From Comamonadaceae bacterium (GTDB taxonomy: Bacteria > Pseudomonadota > Gammaproteobacteria > Burkholderiales > Burkholderiaceae_C): DNA of 24,223 bases. Shown here one piece after another: positions 15,629 through 23,636 of this stretch. Under the pieces are notes generated by a model. The model was not told the origin of the DNA, made no database searches, and worked only from the letters and a program-made list of their open reading frames with translations. Location of the stretch: positions 1-24,223 of the forward strand of contig CANGOY010000002.1 in NCBI GenBank assembly GCA_947455585.1. The letters run 5' to 3'. The position numbers and the translations under genes were made by a program. Position 1 is the stretch's first letter. Every line of letters begins with the position of its first letter.

Positions 15629-16240
15629 GTGAAAAATTTTCTAGAAGCCTTGCGCATTCAACGCTGGGATGACCACCGTTATTACCACCACTGTCGCATC
15701 AACCAGTCCTTGCATTTGCTCAGTGCGATTTGTTTTTTGATTTCGTATGCCTTGTTGTTTGTCAATCCTGCTTGGGCTGCTTTGTTGGCTTGGTTGGTGT
15801 CTATGGTGGCCAGACAGTCGGGCCATTTCTTTTTTGAGCCCTTGGGCTATGACCATGTGAACGAAGCTACCAACAATTTCAAAGAAGAAATCAAAGTGGG
15901 TTTCAACCTGCGCCGCAAAGTGGTGTTGCTCAGTCTGTGGGTGTTGTTGCCTTTGGTGATTTACTACTTTCCGGGTATGTTGAATGTGGTGCCTACCCAC
16001 GAGACGTGGGTGGAGTTTTCAGAGGCTGTGGGTTACTCGTGGTTGGCTTTGGGTGTCGGTGGTTTGTTGTTTCGCACGATTCACCTGTGTTTCATCAAAG
16101 ATGTACAAACCGGTTTGGTGTGGATGACCAAAATTCTCACCGACCCGTTCCATGACGTGTACCTGTATCACAAAGCACCTTTGCAGCTGCTGCGTGGTCA
16201 GCGTTTTGACCAGGAGTTTTTGAACGCTAGCCATTCCTAA
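15629..16240 (+). CDS. Integral membrane protein resembling Mpo1/DUF962, function uncertain
   Basis: The 203-residue protein has about four hydrophobic segments (about 27-45, 47-63, 98-117, 135-150) and many histidines. HRYYHHCRINQSLH (16-29) and SGHFFFEPLGYDH (64-76) resemble the H..N...H and GHxFFE pattern of the DUF962/Mpo1-like family. Yeast Mpo1 is an iron-dependent dioxygenase acting on 2-hydroxy fatty acids. I make the link by eye and hold it loosely; a fatty-acid-hydroxylase-like protein is another option. It uses GTG at 15629 with GAGGA upstream and is preceded by a Pho box, so it probably acts in phosphate-starvation lipid metabolism. A strong terminator follows. Confidence 0.6.
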   Translation: MKNFLEALRIQRWDDHRYYHHCRINQSLHLLSAICFLISYALLFVNPAWAALLAWLVSMVARQSGHFFFEPLGYDHVNEATNNFKEEIKVGFNLRRKVVLLSLWVLLPLVIYYFPGMLNVVPTHETWVEFSEAVGYSWLALGVGGLLFRTIHLCFIKDVQTGLVWMTKILTDPFHDVYLYHKAPLQLLRGQRFDQEFLNASHS

Positions 16241-16256
16241 GCCAGCAAGATGTAAC

Positions 16257-16291
16257 AAAGGCGTTCAGGTTGCCGAACCTGAACGCCTTTT
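16257..16291. terminator. Strong hairpin terminator between convergent genes
   Basis: A 15-bp perfect stem (16257-16271 with 16276-16290) closes on the loop GCCG and ends in TTTT on the plus strand. It terminates the gene at 15629 and may also serve the convergent aminotransferase, although the minus-strand U-run (CCTTTG) is short. Confidence 0.9.
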
Positions 16292-16313
16292 GCGTTATCT
16301 ACGCAAGGTTTCT

Positions 16314-17945
16314 TTATCTGAATATAGTTTCTTTCAAAATGCTGCGACGAATGCGCTTGTTGGTCAGCTCGGCTGTGTGCCACCACCAGCCATCGTGCTT
16401 CATTTGCGTTGCAGCCATGACAAAACGTTGCACCACATTTTCAAAGTCATCGTCACTGTAGTTGAGGCTGAAAATCAGGCGGCCAGTGCCTACCCAACTT
16501 AAAGCCAAACCATGGATGCGCAGGTAGTACTGGAGCATCCAGTTGTAACGGCTAGGCTGCGTATAAAAAAGTGTCCACACACTCGACATGTTTGCTGCCT
16601 GTAAAGGAATGTCGTGGGCTTGCATGACGCTGTTGAAACGTTGAGCGCGTGCGTTCCAGCGTTCATCAAGGCCCTCGTACACCGCTTTGATTTCTGGTGT
16701 TTCGATTTGGTCCAAGAAGGCCGACATCGCGCCCATCACCACGGGGTGCTCTTTGAATGTGCCGCGCGCAAAGCAAATGTCTGCCGGACGGTCTGGGTGG
16801 AAGCGGCGCATCCATTCTTTCTTGCCACACACCACACCCACGGGAAAGCCACCGCCCAGTGTTTTGCCGTAAGTCACCATGTCGGCTTGTACGCCGAAAT
16901 ACTCTTGTGCACCACCGGGGGCTAAGCGGAAGCCCAAAAACACTTCATCAAAAATCAACACCACACCGTTGTCGCTGCAGGCTTGGCGCAACTTGTGCAG
17001 CCACGCGGTGTACGCCGCACGGTCATAGGCCGCTTTCCGGCTGCTGTCGACCAACGTGGTATCGCCGGGCGCGTTGACGTTGGGGTGCAGCGCTTGCAAA
17101 GGGTTGACCAACACGCAGGCAATGTCTTTGCGCGTGCGAATGACCTCTAAGCTGCGCTCGCTCATGTCGCTGAGCGTGTACGTTTCGCGTGGGGGCATGG
17201 GGTTGCCAGGGCCGGGCTGCACGTCTTCCCACCAGCCGTGGTACGCGCCACAAAAGCGCACCACATTTTTGCGCTTGGTGTGGTAGCGGGCCAAGCGCAC
17301 GGCTTGCATCACGGCTTCTGTGCCTGACATGTGGAACGAAACCTCGTCCATGCCCGATATCTTTTTCAAGCGTGCGGCGTTGCTCGCGACACAGGGGTGA
17401 TAAGCGCCAAGTGTTGGTCCTAGACTGTGTGTTTTGGCTAGGCCGTCGGCCATTGTTTTTTTGTAAAAATCTGCGCCAAATACGTTGACGCCATACGAGC
17501 CCGTCAGGTCATAAAACGATTGCCCATCCAAGTCGGTGACGTACACGCCAGCAGCTGATTGCAAGAACGAGCCCACCTTCAAGTGCTCTTGCACCAAAGG
17601 GCTGAACTGAAAGGGCACGCGATAAGCAGCGATGAACTGCATGTCCGTGATGTCTTCTCTAGCCGATGCACTGGCTTGGATGCTCAAGGGGTGACGTGCT
17701 TTGAGCACTTCAGCAATTTTGAAAAATGCTTGACGCCTAAGGTTTTGTATCTCGAAGGGCGCGTTGTCACATTTAAAGAACATTTGCTCGTCAAAATGGT
17801 AGCCGGGTAGCAGGCGGGCCAAGCGTTTGGCCATGCGTGAGTGACCTGCAAGCGAACGGTGCTTGGCGCGTGAAAGTTGCAGTCGCCGATAGATAGACGG
17901 GGCCAATGTGGCCAATGCGCCCAAGCTCATCCAAGTGGTGTTCAC
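16314..17945 (-). CDS. Class-III PLP-dependent aminotransferase with long N-terminal extension, substrate unknown
   Basis: This 543-residue enzyme belongs to the glutamate-1-semialdehyde aminomutase-like branch of class-III aminotransferases. Core motifs are SFHMSGTEAVMQAVRLAR (phosphate-binding), GAYHGWWED, IFDEVFLGFR (Asp333 for the PLP ring nitrogen) and TYGKTLGGGFPVG with the Schiff-base Lys361. About 110 residues precede the catalytic core, including a hydrophobic start (TTWMSLGALATLAPSIY) and a basic region (YRRLQLSRAKHRS), which suggests membrane association. It is much longer than HemL (about 430), so housekeeping haem synthesis is unlikely. GTG 17945 has AAGGAA upstream. It is divergent from psd with only 53 bp between, so a lipid-related aminotransfer role is possible but unproven. 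Confidence 0.83.
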   Translation of the reverse strand: MNTTWMSLGALATLAPSIYRRLQLSRAKHRSLAGHSRMAKRLARLLPGYHFDEQMFFKCDNAPFEIQNLRRQAFFKIAEVLKARHPLSIQASASAREDITDMQFIAAYRVPFQFSPLVQEHLKVGSFLQSAAGVYVTDLDGQSFYDLTGSYGVNVFGADFYKKTMADGLAKTHSLGPTLGAYHPCVASNAARLKKISGMDEVSFHMSGTEAVMQAVRLARYHTKRKNVVRFCGAYHGWWEDVQPGPGNPMPPRETYTLSDMSERSLEVIRTRKDIACVLVNPLQALHPNVNAPGDTTLVDSSRKAAYDRAAYTAWLHKLRQACSDNGVVLIFDEVFLGFRLAPGGAQEYFGVQADMVTYGKTLGGGFPVGVVCGKKEWMRRFHPDRPADICFARGTFKEHPVVMGAMSAFLDQIETPEIKAVYEGLDERWNARAQRFNSVMQAHDIPLQAANMSSVWTLFYTQPSRYNWMLQYYLRIHGLALSWVGTGRLIFSLNYSDDDFENVVQRFVMAATQMKHDGWWWHTAELTNKRIRRSILKETIFR

Positions 17946-17998
17946 AGTCGATTTCCTTGTGTCAGTGATACGCCTTTGTATTTAAATTAAGTGACAAG

Positions 17999-18889
17999 AT
18001 GATGAAGATTCGGAATAAATTTCAAAGTTGGCTCTTGCAAGAGGACCTTAATTTCCTTCTGACCAATCGCATTCCCCGCATCACGCTCACGCGCTTCATG
18101 GGATGGTGGAGCCAGCTGCGCCACCCTTGGCTCGTGAAGGGGTCGATTGCGGTATGGCGTTGGTTCACAGATTTGGATTTGAGTGAATCTAAGCAGCAAA
18201 AATTTGCAACACTGCATGAATGTTTCACCCGTGAGTTACGGCCGGGCTTGCGTCCCATTGACTCTCATTCTGACGTGATGAGTTCGCCGTGCGACTGCAT
18301 CGTGGGTGCGTGCGGTGAGATTCGCGACGGCATGGTGTTTCAAGCCAAAGGCTTTCCGTACACCTTGGGCAGTTTGCTCAGTTCGCCCGACTTGGTTCAG
18401 CGCTGGCCGCGCGTACTTGAGGGGGGGACCTTCGTTACCTTGCGCTTGACCAGCAGCATGTATCACCGCTTCCATGCGCCGTGCGATGCAAACCTGAGCC
18501 ATGTGACTTACATCTCTGGTGACACTTGGAACGTCAACCCCATTGCGTTAAGCCGCGTGAAAGAATTGTTTTGTAAAAACGAGCGCGCGGTGTTGCAAAT
18601 GCACACCACCGAAGGCGTGCCGTTTTTAATGGTTCCCGTCGCCGCCGTGTTGGTGGCCAGCATGCGTTTTCACGCCGTGGATGTCTTGCTGAACCTGCGC
18701 TATCAAGGTCCGAACGACATTGCGTGTGATGCCAGCTATGTCAAAGGTCAAGAAATGGGGTGGTTTGAGCACGGCTCCACCATCTTGTTGTTTGTGCCAC
18801 AGGGCTACTCGTTGGCCGATGGCATTGAAACCGGTAAACAAATTCGAATGGGTGAGGCATTGTTGATAAATGTCACGCCGTTGTCATGA
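17999..18889 (+). CDS. psd: Phosphatidylserine decarboxylase
   Basis: Psd decarboxylates phosphatidylserine to phosphatidylethanolamine at the inner membrane, using a pyruvoyl group made by self-cleavage. The 296-residue proenzyme has the cleavage motif HGST (Gly259-Ser260-Thr261; cleavage before Ser260), the conserved MYHRFHAP block (His156, His159), SPCDC (Asp99, the likely triad aspartate) and a C-terminal GKQIRMGEALLINV. The N-terminus (NRIPRITLTRFMGWWSQL) fits the amphipathic membrane-binding helix of bacterial Psd. ATGATG at 17999 offers two adjacent starts. The stop overlaps the ppk start (ATGA), so PE synthesis and polyphosphate synthesis are co-transcribed. Confidence 0.93.
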   Translation: MMKIRNKFQSWLLQEDLNFLLTNRIPRITLTRFMGWWSQLRHPWLVKGSIAVWRWFTDLDLSESKQQKFATLHECFTRELRPGLRPIDSHSDVMSSPCDCIVGACGEIRDGMVFQAKGFPYTLGSLLSSPDLVQRWPRVLEGGTFVTLRLTSSMYHRFHAPCDANLSHVTYISGDTWNVNPIALSRVKELFCKNERAVLQMHTTEGVPFLMVPVAAVLVASMRFHAVDVLLNLRYQGPNDIACDASYVKGQEMGWFEHGSTILLFVPQGYSLADGIETGKQIRMGEALLINVTPLS

Positions 18890-21060
18890 AAAATGGACAC
18901 ACTCAGGTATCAGTTAGACAGGTAACGCACATGACGACAGGTATTCAAGCCAAAGAGCAGCTCGCACAAAAGATTCGCAAGCCCGAATGGCTTGACCGCG
19001 ACCTGAGCTTGCTGGCTTTCAACGCGCGCGTGCTCGATTGGGCCAAACGTCCCGAGGTGCCTTTGCTTGAGCGCTTGCGCTACTTGTGCATCGTGTCGTC
19101 CAACTTGGACGAGTTTTTTGAGGTGAGGGCTGCGCTGTACGCCAGTCTAGACCGCCCACTCGCGCCTTTGGATGCCGTGGGGATGCAAGCCCAAGAGTCG
19201 TTGAGCCAAGTGGCACATGCTTTGGTGGCTGAGCAATACGCGCTTTACAACGATGTGCTCATGCCGGCCTTTGCCAAAGAGGGTGTGCGCATCTTGTCCC
19301 ATGGTGACCGAACTTTGGCGCAACACCAATGGGTGAAATCATTCTTTGAACGCGAAGTTCGACCTTTGTTGTTGCCTGTGGGGCTAGACCCCGCACACCC
19401 CTTTCCACAGGTGGCCAACAAGTCACTCAACTTCATCGTGCGTTTATCGGGCAAAGATGCGTTTGGCCGTGACAACGAAATTGCCATTGTCAAAGTGCCG
19501 CGCAGTTTGCCGCGCCTCATTCCATTGCCAGAAAAGCTTTCGGGCAAGCGCCAGTTGTATGTGTCTATCTCCAGCGTGATTCGTGCGCATTTGAAAGATT
19601 TGTTTCCTGGGCGCGATGTGGGCCAGTTTTCTCAGTTTCGCGTGACGAGACACTCGGACCTGTCCGTGGACGAAGAGGATGTGAAGAACCTGCGTACAGC
19701 CTTGCGTCAGGGTTTGGTGCACCGTAACTATGGGCAAGCGGTTCGTTTAGAGGTGTCATCGGGTTGCTCTGAATTTTTGTCTGAATTTTTATTGCATCAG
19801 TTTGAGCTGCCACTCTCGGCCCTGTACCGCGTGCATGGTCCTGTGAACTTGGTGCGTTTGAACCAGCTGATAGATTTAGTGGACAACCCCAAATGGCTGT
19901 TTCCTCGTTACAACGCCAGCTTCCCGCAACAGATGGTGACCAACGGCTCTATCTTTGAGCGTTTGCAAACTGGCGACGTGATGATTCACCAGCCCTATGA
20001 AAGTTTCGACGGCGTGTTGGCGTTTTTACGTGAAGCCGTGCGTGACCCCGATGTGTTGGCCATCAAGCAAACCATTTACCGCACGGGGGCTGATTCCAGC
20101 CTGATGGAGTTGCTGCGCGAAGCAGTGCAGCGCGGCAAAGAGGTGACGGTGGTGGTCGAACTGAAGGCCCGCTTTGACGAAGAGGCCAACATCAACTGGG
20201 CTGAAAAGCTCGAATACATCGGCGCTCAAGTGGTGTACGGCGTGGTGAGTTTGAAGACCCATGCCAAGATGCTGCTGGTCACGCGTCGTGAGGGGCGCAG
20301 CATTCGCCGCTACGCCCATTTGTCCACGGGCAACTACAACCCACGCACGGCCAAGCTCTATACCGACCTGAGCCACATCACCTGCGACCCCAAGCTCACG
20401 CAAGACGTGGAGAGCGTGTTTAGTCTGTTGGCCAACCAAAGCAAGATTCCGCGCTTGAACAAGCTGATGATTGCGCCGTTCCAGTTGCAACGCAGTTTGA
20501 TTGAGAAGGTCGAAAAAACCGCATCAGCCGCCGCGCAGGGCGTGGCCAGCCGCATCATTTTGAAGATGAACACGCTCACCGATGAAAAGCTGATGGAAGC
20601 TTTGGTGCATGCAGGGCAAGCGGGCGTGCAAATCGATTTGATTGTTCGCGGCGCTTGCATGTTGCCCGCGCAGCGCCCGGGTGTGACCGACAACATCCGC
20701 GTGCGTTCCATCATTGGCCGTTTCTTAGAGCACTCGCGTGTGTTTTATTTCCGCACCGGCAATGACGAGTCTTTGTATTTGTCGAGCGCCGATTGGATGA
20801 ACCGCAACATGCTGCGTCGTGTCGAGCTGGCTTGGCCCGTTGAAGATGCGGTGTTACGCCAACGCGTGATTGACGAGTGTTTGGTGGCCTATCTGCACGA
20901 CAACGTGGACGCGTGGAGCTTGAATGCCGATGGCCATTACACACGCGTGCAACCAGCCAAACCCAAACGCGCATCGACCAAAGCCGCGACATCAACAACA
21001 CCCGTGCCATTGCATGGTGCACAAGCCGCGCTGATGGCGCTGCATGCCGCCAAGTTGTGA
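18886..21060 (+). CDS. ppk: Polyphosphate kinase 1
   Basis: Ppk1 reversibly transfers the gamma-phosphate of ATP onto inorganic polyphosphate. The 724-residue protein shows the N-domain opening WLDRDLSLLAFNARVLDWA, then SSNLDEFFEVR. The catalytic histidine lies in SLKTHAKMLL (His459, equivalent to E. coli His435), followed by RYAHLSTGNYNPRTAKLYTD. A second conserved histidine is in FLEHSRVFYF (His616, equivalent to E. coli His592). The C-terminal 40 residues are Lys/Ala/Thr-rich and variable. The start at 18886 overlaps psd by 4 bp; ATG 18931, preceded by AGGTAA, is a good alternative and would give 709 residues. sixA follows after 21 bp. Confidence 0.95.
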   Translation: MKNGHTQVSVRQVTHMTTGIQAKEQLAQKIRKPEWLDRDLSLLAFNARVLDWAKRPEVPLLERLRYLCIVSSNLDEFFEVRAALYASLDRPLAPLDAVGMQAQESLSQVAHALVAEQYALYNDVLMPAFAKEGVRILSHGDRTLAQHQWVKSFFEREVRPLLLPVGLDPAHPFPQVANKSLNFIVRLSGKDAFGRDNEIAIVKVPRSLPRLIPLPEKLSGKRQLYVSISSVIRAHLKDLFPGRDVGQFSQFRVTRHSDLSVDEEDVKNLRTALRQGLVHRNYGQAVRLEVSSGCSEFLSEFLLHQFELPLSALYRVHGPVNLVRLNQLIDLVDNPKWLFPRYNASFPQQMVTNGSIFERLQTGDVMIHQPYESFDGVLAFLREAVRDPDVLAIKQTIYRTGADSSLMELLREAVQRGKEVTVVVELKARFDEEANINWAEKLEYIGAQVVYGVVSLKTHAKMLLVTRREGRSIRRYAHLSTGNYNPRTAKLYTDLSHITCDPKLTQDVESVFSLLANQSKIPRLNKLMIAPFQLQRSLIEKVEKTASAAAQGVASRIILKMNTLTDEKLMEALVHAGQAGVQIDLIVRGACMLPAQRPGVTDNIRVRSIIGRFLEHSRVFYFRTGNDESLYLSSADWMNRNMLRRVELAWPVEDAVLRQRVIDECLVAYLHDNVDAWSLNADGHYTRVQPAKPKRASTKAATSTTPVPLHGAQAALMALHAAKL

Positions 21061-21081
21061 TGCTGAATTGAGGGGCGAGGC

Positions 21082-21582
21082 ATGGACTTGATTTTGTGGC
21101 GTCACGCTGAAGCTGAAGTGGCTTCGCAAGGTGATGATGACTTGTCTCGCGCGCTCACCAAGAAGGGCGAGCGCCAGGCCACGCGCATGGCTGCGTGGCT
21201 AGACCGTCATTTGCCTGAAGGCACCCGCGTGTTGGTGAGTCCATCGGTACGTACCCAGCAAACTGTGGCCCCTTTGGGCCGTAAATTTAAGCTGCGTGAT
21301 GAGCTGGTGCCAGAGACGTCGGTGGACGATGTGTTGTCTTTGCTCAAGTGGCATCCAGAGACGGGGCCGCAACTGAAAGGCCCTGTGTTGCTGGTGGGGC
21401 ATCAGCCCTATCTAGGGCAGCTGGTGGCGCAATTGTTAGAGATGAAAGAACACACGTGCCCTGTGCGCAAGGGCGGCGTGTGGTGGCTGCGCACCCGCAT
21501 GCGCGACGGTAAGCATCAAACTGTGTTGCTCACCGTCGCGTGTCCAGAACTTACTTCGAGTTCTTGGGACGACCGGTCTTGA
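21082..21582 (+). CDS. sixA: Phosphohistidine phosphatase SixA
   Basis: SixA is a small histidine-phosphatase-superfamily enzyme that dephosphorylates phosphohistidine. The 166-residue protein has the catalytic RHA motif (Arg7, His8) at its N-terminus, SPSVRTQQTV with the second arginine, and LLVGHQPYLGQL with the second histidine. It lacks the long insertions of phosphoglycerate mutases. ATG 21082 is preceded by a G-rich ribosome site (GAGGGGCGAGG). It is the last gene of psd-ppk-sixA. The coding end overlaps the convergent H1-like gene by 32 bp. A CHAD or other polyphosphate-binding domain is absent. Confidence 0.9.
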   Translation: MDLILWRHAEAEVASQGDDDLSRALTKKGERQATRMAAWLDRHLPEGTRVLVSPSVRTQQTVAPLGRKFKLRDELVPETSVDDVLSLLKWHPETGPQLKGPVLLVGHQPYLGQLVAQLLEMKEHTCPVRKGGVWWLRTRMRDGKHQTVLLTVACPELTSSSWDDRS

Positions 21583-22021
21583 TGGTTGGCACGTTGCTCA
21601 AAGCCGCTTTGAACTGAATGTCGCTCATGGCGGCGAGGGCTTTGACGCCAGCACGCAACAATTCGCTTTTCTTCACCGCTTGACCGAGCTTGCCAGCGCG
21701 AATTTTGAGGCCGTCAATGACAACGTATTCGTCTTTAGGAATGGTGAAGCTGTCGCGCACCAACTTTGGCTTTTTCACTTTGGCTGGCTTCGCCACTTTG
21801 ACGGGCTTGGCGGCAACTGTTTTGACGGGTGATTTCTTGACTGCAGTTTTGGTGACGGCTTGGGTCAAAGGTTTGACAGGAGCTTTTTTCACGACTGGTT
21901 TTTTAGCGGCTGGTTTTGCCACAGTCGTTTTCTTGATAGCAGGTTTTTTTGCGGCGGGGCGCTTGCTAGCTGGTGCTTTGGCGGCTACGCGTGTGGTGGT
22001 TTTTTTGGCAGTTGCGTTCAC
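21551..22021 (-). CDS. Histone H1-like Lys/Ala/Pro-rich protein with conserved C-terminal domain
   Basis: The first 85 or so of 156 residues are low-complexity AAKKPxxKK-type repeats like bacterial histone H1-like and AlgP-type proteins. The last 70 residues form a non-repetitive domain (RDSFTIPKDEYVVIDGLK, KKSELLRAGVKALAAMSD, ending GRPKNSK), which I recall as recurring in Burkholderiales proteins of unknown function; it may be a small DNA-binding fold. The start is GTG 22021 with AAGGAA about seven bases upstream. An upstream start at 22081 would read through this leader and adds unlikely residues. It may compact DNA or bind polyanions such as polyphosphate; the latter is inference from its position between sixA and ppx. 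Confidence 0.82.
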   Translation of the reverse strand: MNATAKKTTTRVAAKAPASKRPAAKKPAIKKTTVAKPAAKKPVVKKAPVKPLTQAVTKTAVKKSPVKTVAAKPVKVAKPAKVKKPKLVRDSFTIPKDEYVVIDGLKIRAGKLGQAVKKSELLRAGVKALAAMSDIQFKAALSNVPTIKTGRPKNSK

Positions 22022-22086
22022 TGGATTGTTCCTTTTTATAAGATGAATAAACAGTTTATATCGTTTAAATAAAAACACCAACTGTC

Positions 22087-22115
22087 ATATATGTCATGGA
22101 TTTGTCACGAACTCG
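22087..22115 (+). repeat. 29-bp direct repeat, copy 1, at the 3' end of ppx
   Basis: This stretch spans the ppx stop codon and matches 23626-23654 at 24 of 29 positions in the same orientation; the differences cluster in the 4-bp spacer between its two TGTCA repeats. It contains a complete Pho box. Confidence 0.7.
22091..22108 (+). promoter_or_regulatory. Orphan Pho box at the ppx 3' end
   Basis: Plus strand ATGTCAT-GGAT-TTGTCAC, one of the best consensus matches in the window, with an extra CTGTCAT at 22082. It points into ppx antisense and has no good -10 at the usual distance. Both flanking genes are on the minus strand. It may act on the H1-like promoter in reverse or be a remnant of duplication. 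Confidence 0.5.
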
Positions 22116-23596
22116 AATGACCAAGGTGCTTTTTGCCAAGAGGTGGTTTCGAGCTTGAGCAAGTGCGTGGACTGTGGGTAGTCGTTCACCCAAGATGCAG
22201 GCGCCGTCAATGTGATGCGGTGTTTGTGGTCGTCGCAGCGCAGCACAAGCTGGTCATGTGAGGGGTCCTTGCGGGCGTGGCACAGAATCAAACTCAGGCG
22301 CAGGGCCAGCAGCATTTTGGCGAAGTCGTTGTCTTCTAATTCAACTTCTAGCTTTTTCAATTTCCCACGTTGGCCCAACACGAGTAAGCCTAAGAGGTGA
22401 AGCTCTGGCACGCTAAAGCCCACCAGGTCGGCATTGTCCAAAATGTAGGCACCATGCTTGTGGTAATCGCTGTGCGAAATGGCAATGCCCACTTCGTGCA
22501 GTTGTGCTGCCCAGTTGAGTTTGCGACGCAGACGTTCCAGCTGTGTGTCGTCTTTGGTGTGGGTGTGCAGTGTGTTGAACCAATGCAGCGCCACCTTTCC
22601 GACGCGGTGCGATTGCTGCGCATCGACTGCAAACTTCAGGGACAAACGTTGCACCGACAGGTCACGCGTGTCGGTGCTGTGGTCTTCACGTTCGACCATT
22701 TCAAACAACACGCCATGGCGCAGCGCACCTTGGGCGACGTGCAGGGTGTCGATTTTGAGCAGCGACATCAGGGCTCGCAAAATGCTCACGCCGCCACCAA
22801 TCACAGCGCGTCGGTCGTCTTTCAAACCTTCCAGCTGCACGCGGCTGGCGTTGCCTGAACGGACGAGACATTTCATCAGCCAGTCCAGCCCATCCATGGT
22901 GATTTGGTCTGCAGGAAATCCTGCAAAGGCCAAAATTTCTGCCACAGCGCCTACGGTGCCAGATGCGCCATAGGCTTTTCTCCATTGGTGGCGTGGGTAG
23001 GCGGTGAGGGCTTCTTCCAGCACGGCTTGCGCCGCAATTTCTGCGCGGTAAAAAGTTTGTTCACTGAACTCACCCGTGGGGAAATACTTCATGGACCAAG
23101 CCACACTGCCTACGCGAAACGAGGCGGTTTCTGTGGCGTCAAGACCTTGGCCGAGAACCAATTCGGTTGAACGCCCGCCAATGTCAATGACCAAGCGTGG
23201 GTCGTTGTCGCTGGGTAGCAAATGCGCCACACCTTGGTAAATCAAGCGGGCTTCTTCGGTGCCCGCAATGACCTCGATGGGGAACCCCAAAATTTCGCAA
23301 CCACGCTTGACGAATGCATCACGGTTTTTGGCTTCGCGCAGGGTTTGTGTAGCCACCACGCGCACTTGAGATTTTTTGAAACCAGACAAACGCTCGGCAA
23401 AGCGGGCCAAGCATTCCCAGCCGCGCTGCATGGCTTCGGGGGTGAGGTTGCGGTCGGCGTCTAAGCCATTACCTTGGCGAACGGTTTCTTTGAGGTAGGC
23501 CACGCGTTGAATTTGCCCGTGGTCGTAGCGACCAATTTCTAGGCGAAAGCTGTTGGAGCCCAAATCAATCGCTGCGAGGAGTGTGCCGTGTTTCAT
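22094..23596 (-). CDS. ppx: Exopolyphosphatase
   Basis: Ppx releases phosphate from the ends of polyphosphate; the same family includes guanosine pentaphosphatase GppA. The 500-residue protein has the ASKHA-fold phosphate loops AAIDLGSNSFRLEIG (8-22) and LVIDIGGRSTELVLG, plus RVVATQTLREAKN and AGTEEARLIYQG. An HD-like C-terminal region with WAAQLHEVGIAISHSDYHKHGAYIL follows, typical of full-length Ppx. The second loop has GGRST where E. coli has GGGST. ATG 23596 has no Shine-Dalgarno; the predicted Pho-dependent start lies at the ATG itself. It is separated from ppk by sixA and the H1-like gene and transcribed in the opposite direction. Confidence 0.93.
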   Translation of the reverse strand: MKHGTLLAAIDLGSNSFRLEIGRYDHGQIQRVAYLKETVRQGNGLDADRNLTPEAMQRGWECLARFAERLSGFKKSQVRVVATQTLREAKNRDAFVKRGCEILGFPIEVIAGTEEARLIYQGVAHLLPSDNDPRLVIDIGGRSTELVLGQGLDATETASFRVGSVAWSMKYFPTGEFSEQTFYRAEIAAQAVLEEALTAYPRHQWRKAYGASGTVGAVAEILAFAGFPADQITMDGLDWLMKCLVRSGNASRVQLEGLKDDRRAVIGGGVSILRALMSLLKIDTLHVAQGALRHGVLFEMVEREDHSTDTRDLSVQRLSLKFAVDAQQSHRVGKVALHWFNTLHTHTKDDTQLERLRRKLNWAAQLHEVGIAISHSDYHKHGAYILDNADLVGFSVPELHLLGLLVLGQRGKLKKLEVELEDNDFAKMLLALRLSLILCHARKDPSHDQLVLRCDDHKHRITLTAPASWVNDYPQSTHLLKLETTSWQKAPWSFEFVTNP

Positions 23597-23618
23597 AAAA
23601 CAATATTACCGTTTATTC

Positions 23619-23636
23619 ATGACAAATATATGTCAT
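23619..23636 (-). promoter_or_regulatory. Pho box facing ppx
   Basis: Minus strand ATGACAT-ATAT-TTGTCAT. The second repeat is perfect and the first matches 5 of 7. Ten bases later is TAATAT (23608-23603), a plausible -10, with the predicted start at the ppx ATG (23596). It shares its outer heptamer with the phoX box because ATGTCAT is nearly self-complementary. Confidence 0.5.

Noticed and set aside
16257..16291. Long palindrome considered as a recombination or attachment site
   Set aside because: Position between convergent genes, the GCCG loop and trailing T-run fit an ordinary terminator.
17980..17997. Possible Pho box upstream of the aminotransferase (minus strand TTGTCAC-TTAA-TTTAAAT)
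   Set aside because: Only one repeat matches and there is no -10 at the expected distance; a single heptamer can occur by chance.
21780..22015. Apparent DNA tandem repeats
   Set aside because: They are the codon-level trace of AAKKP-type protein repeats in the H1-like gene, with no exact repeat unit.
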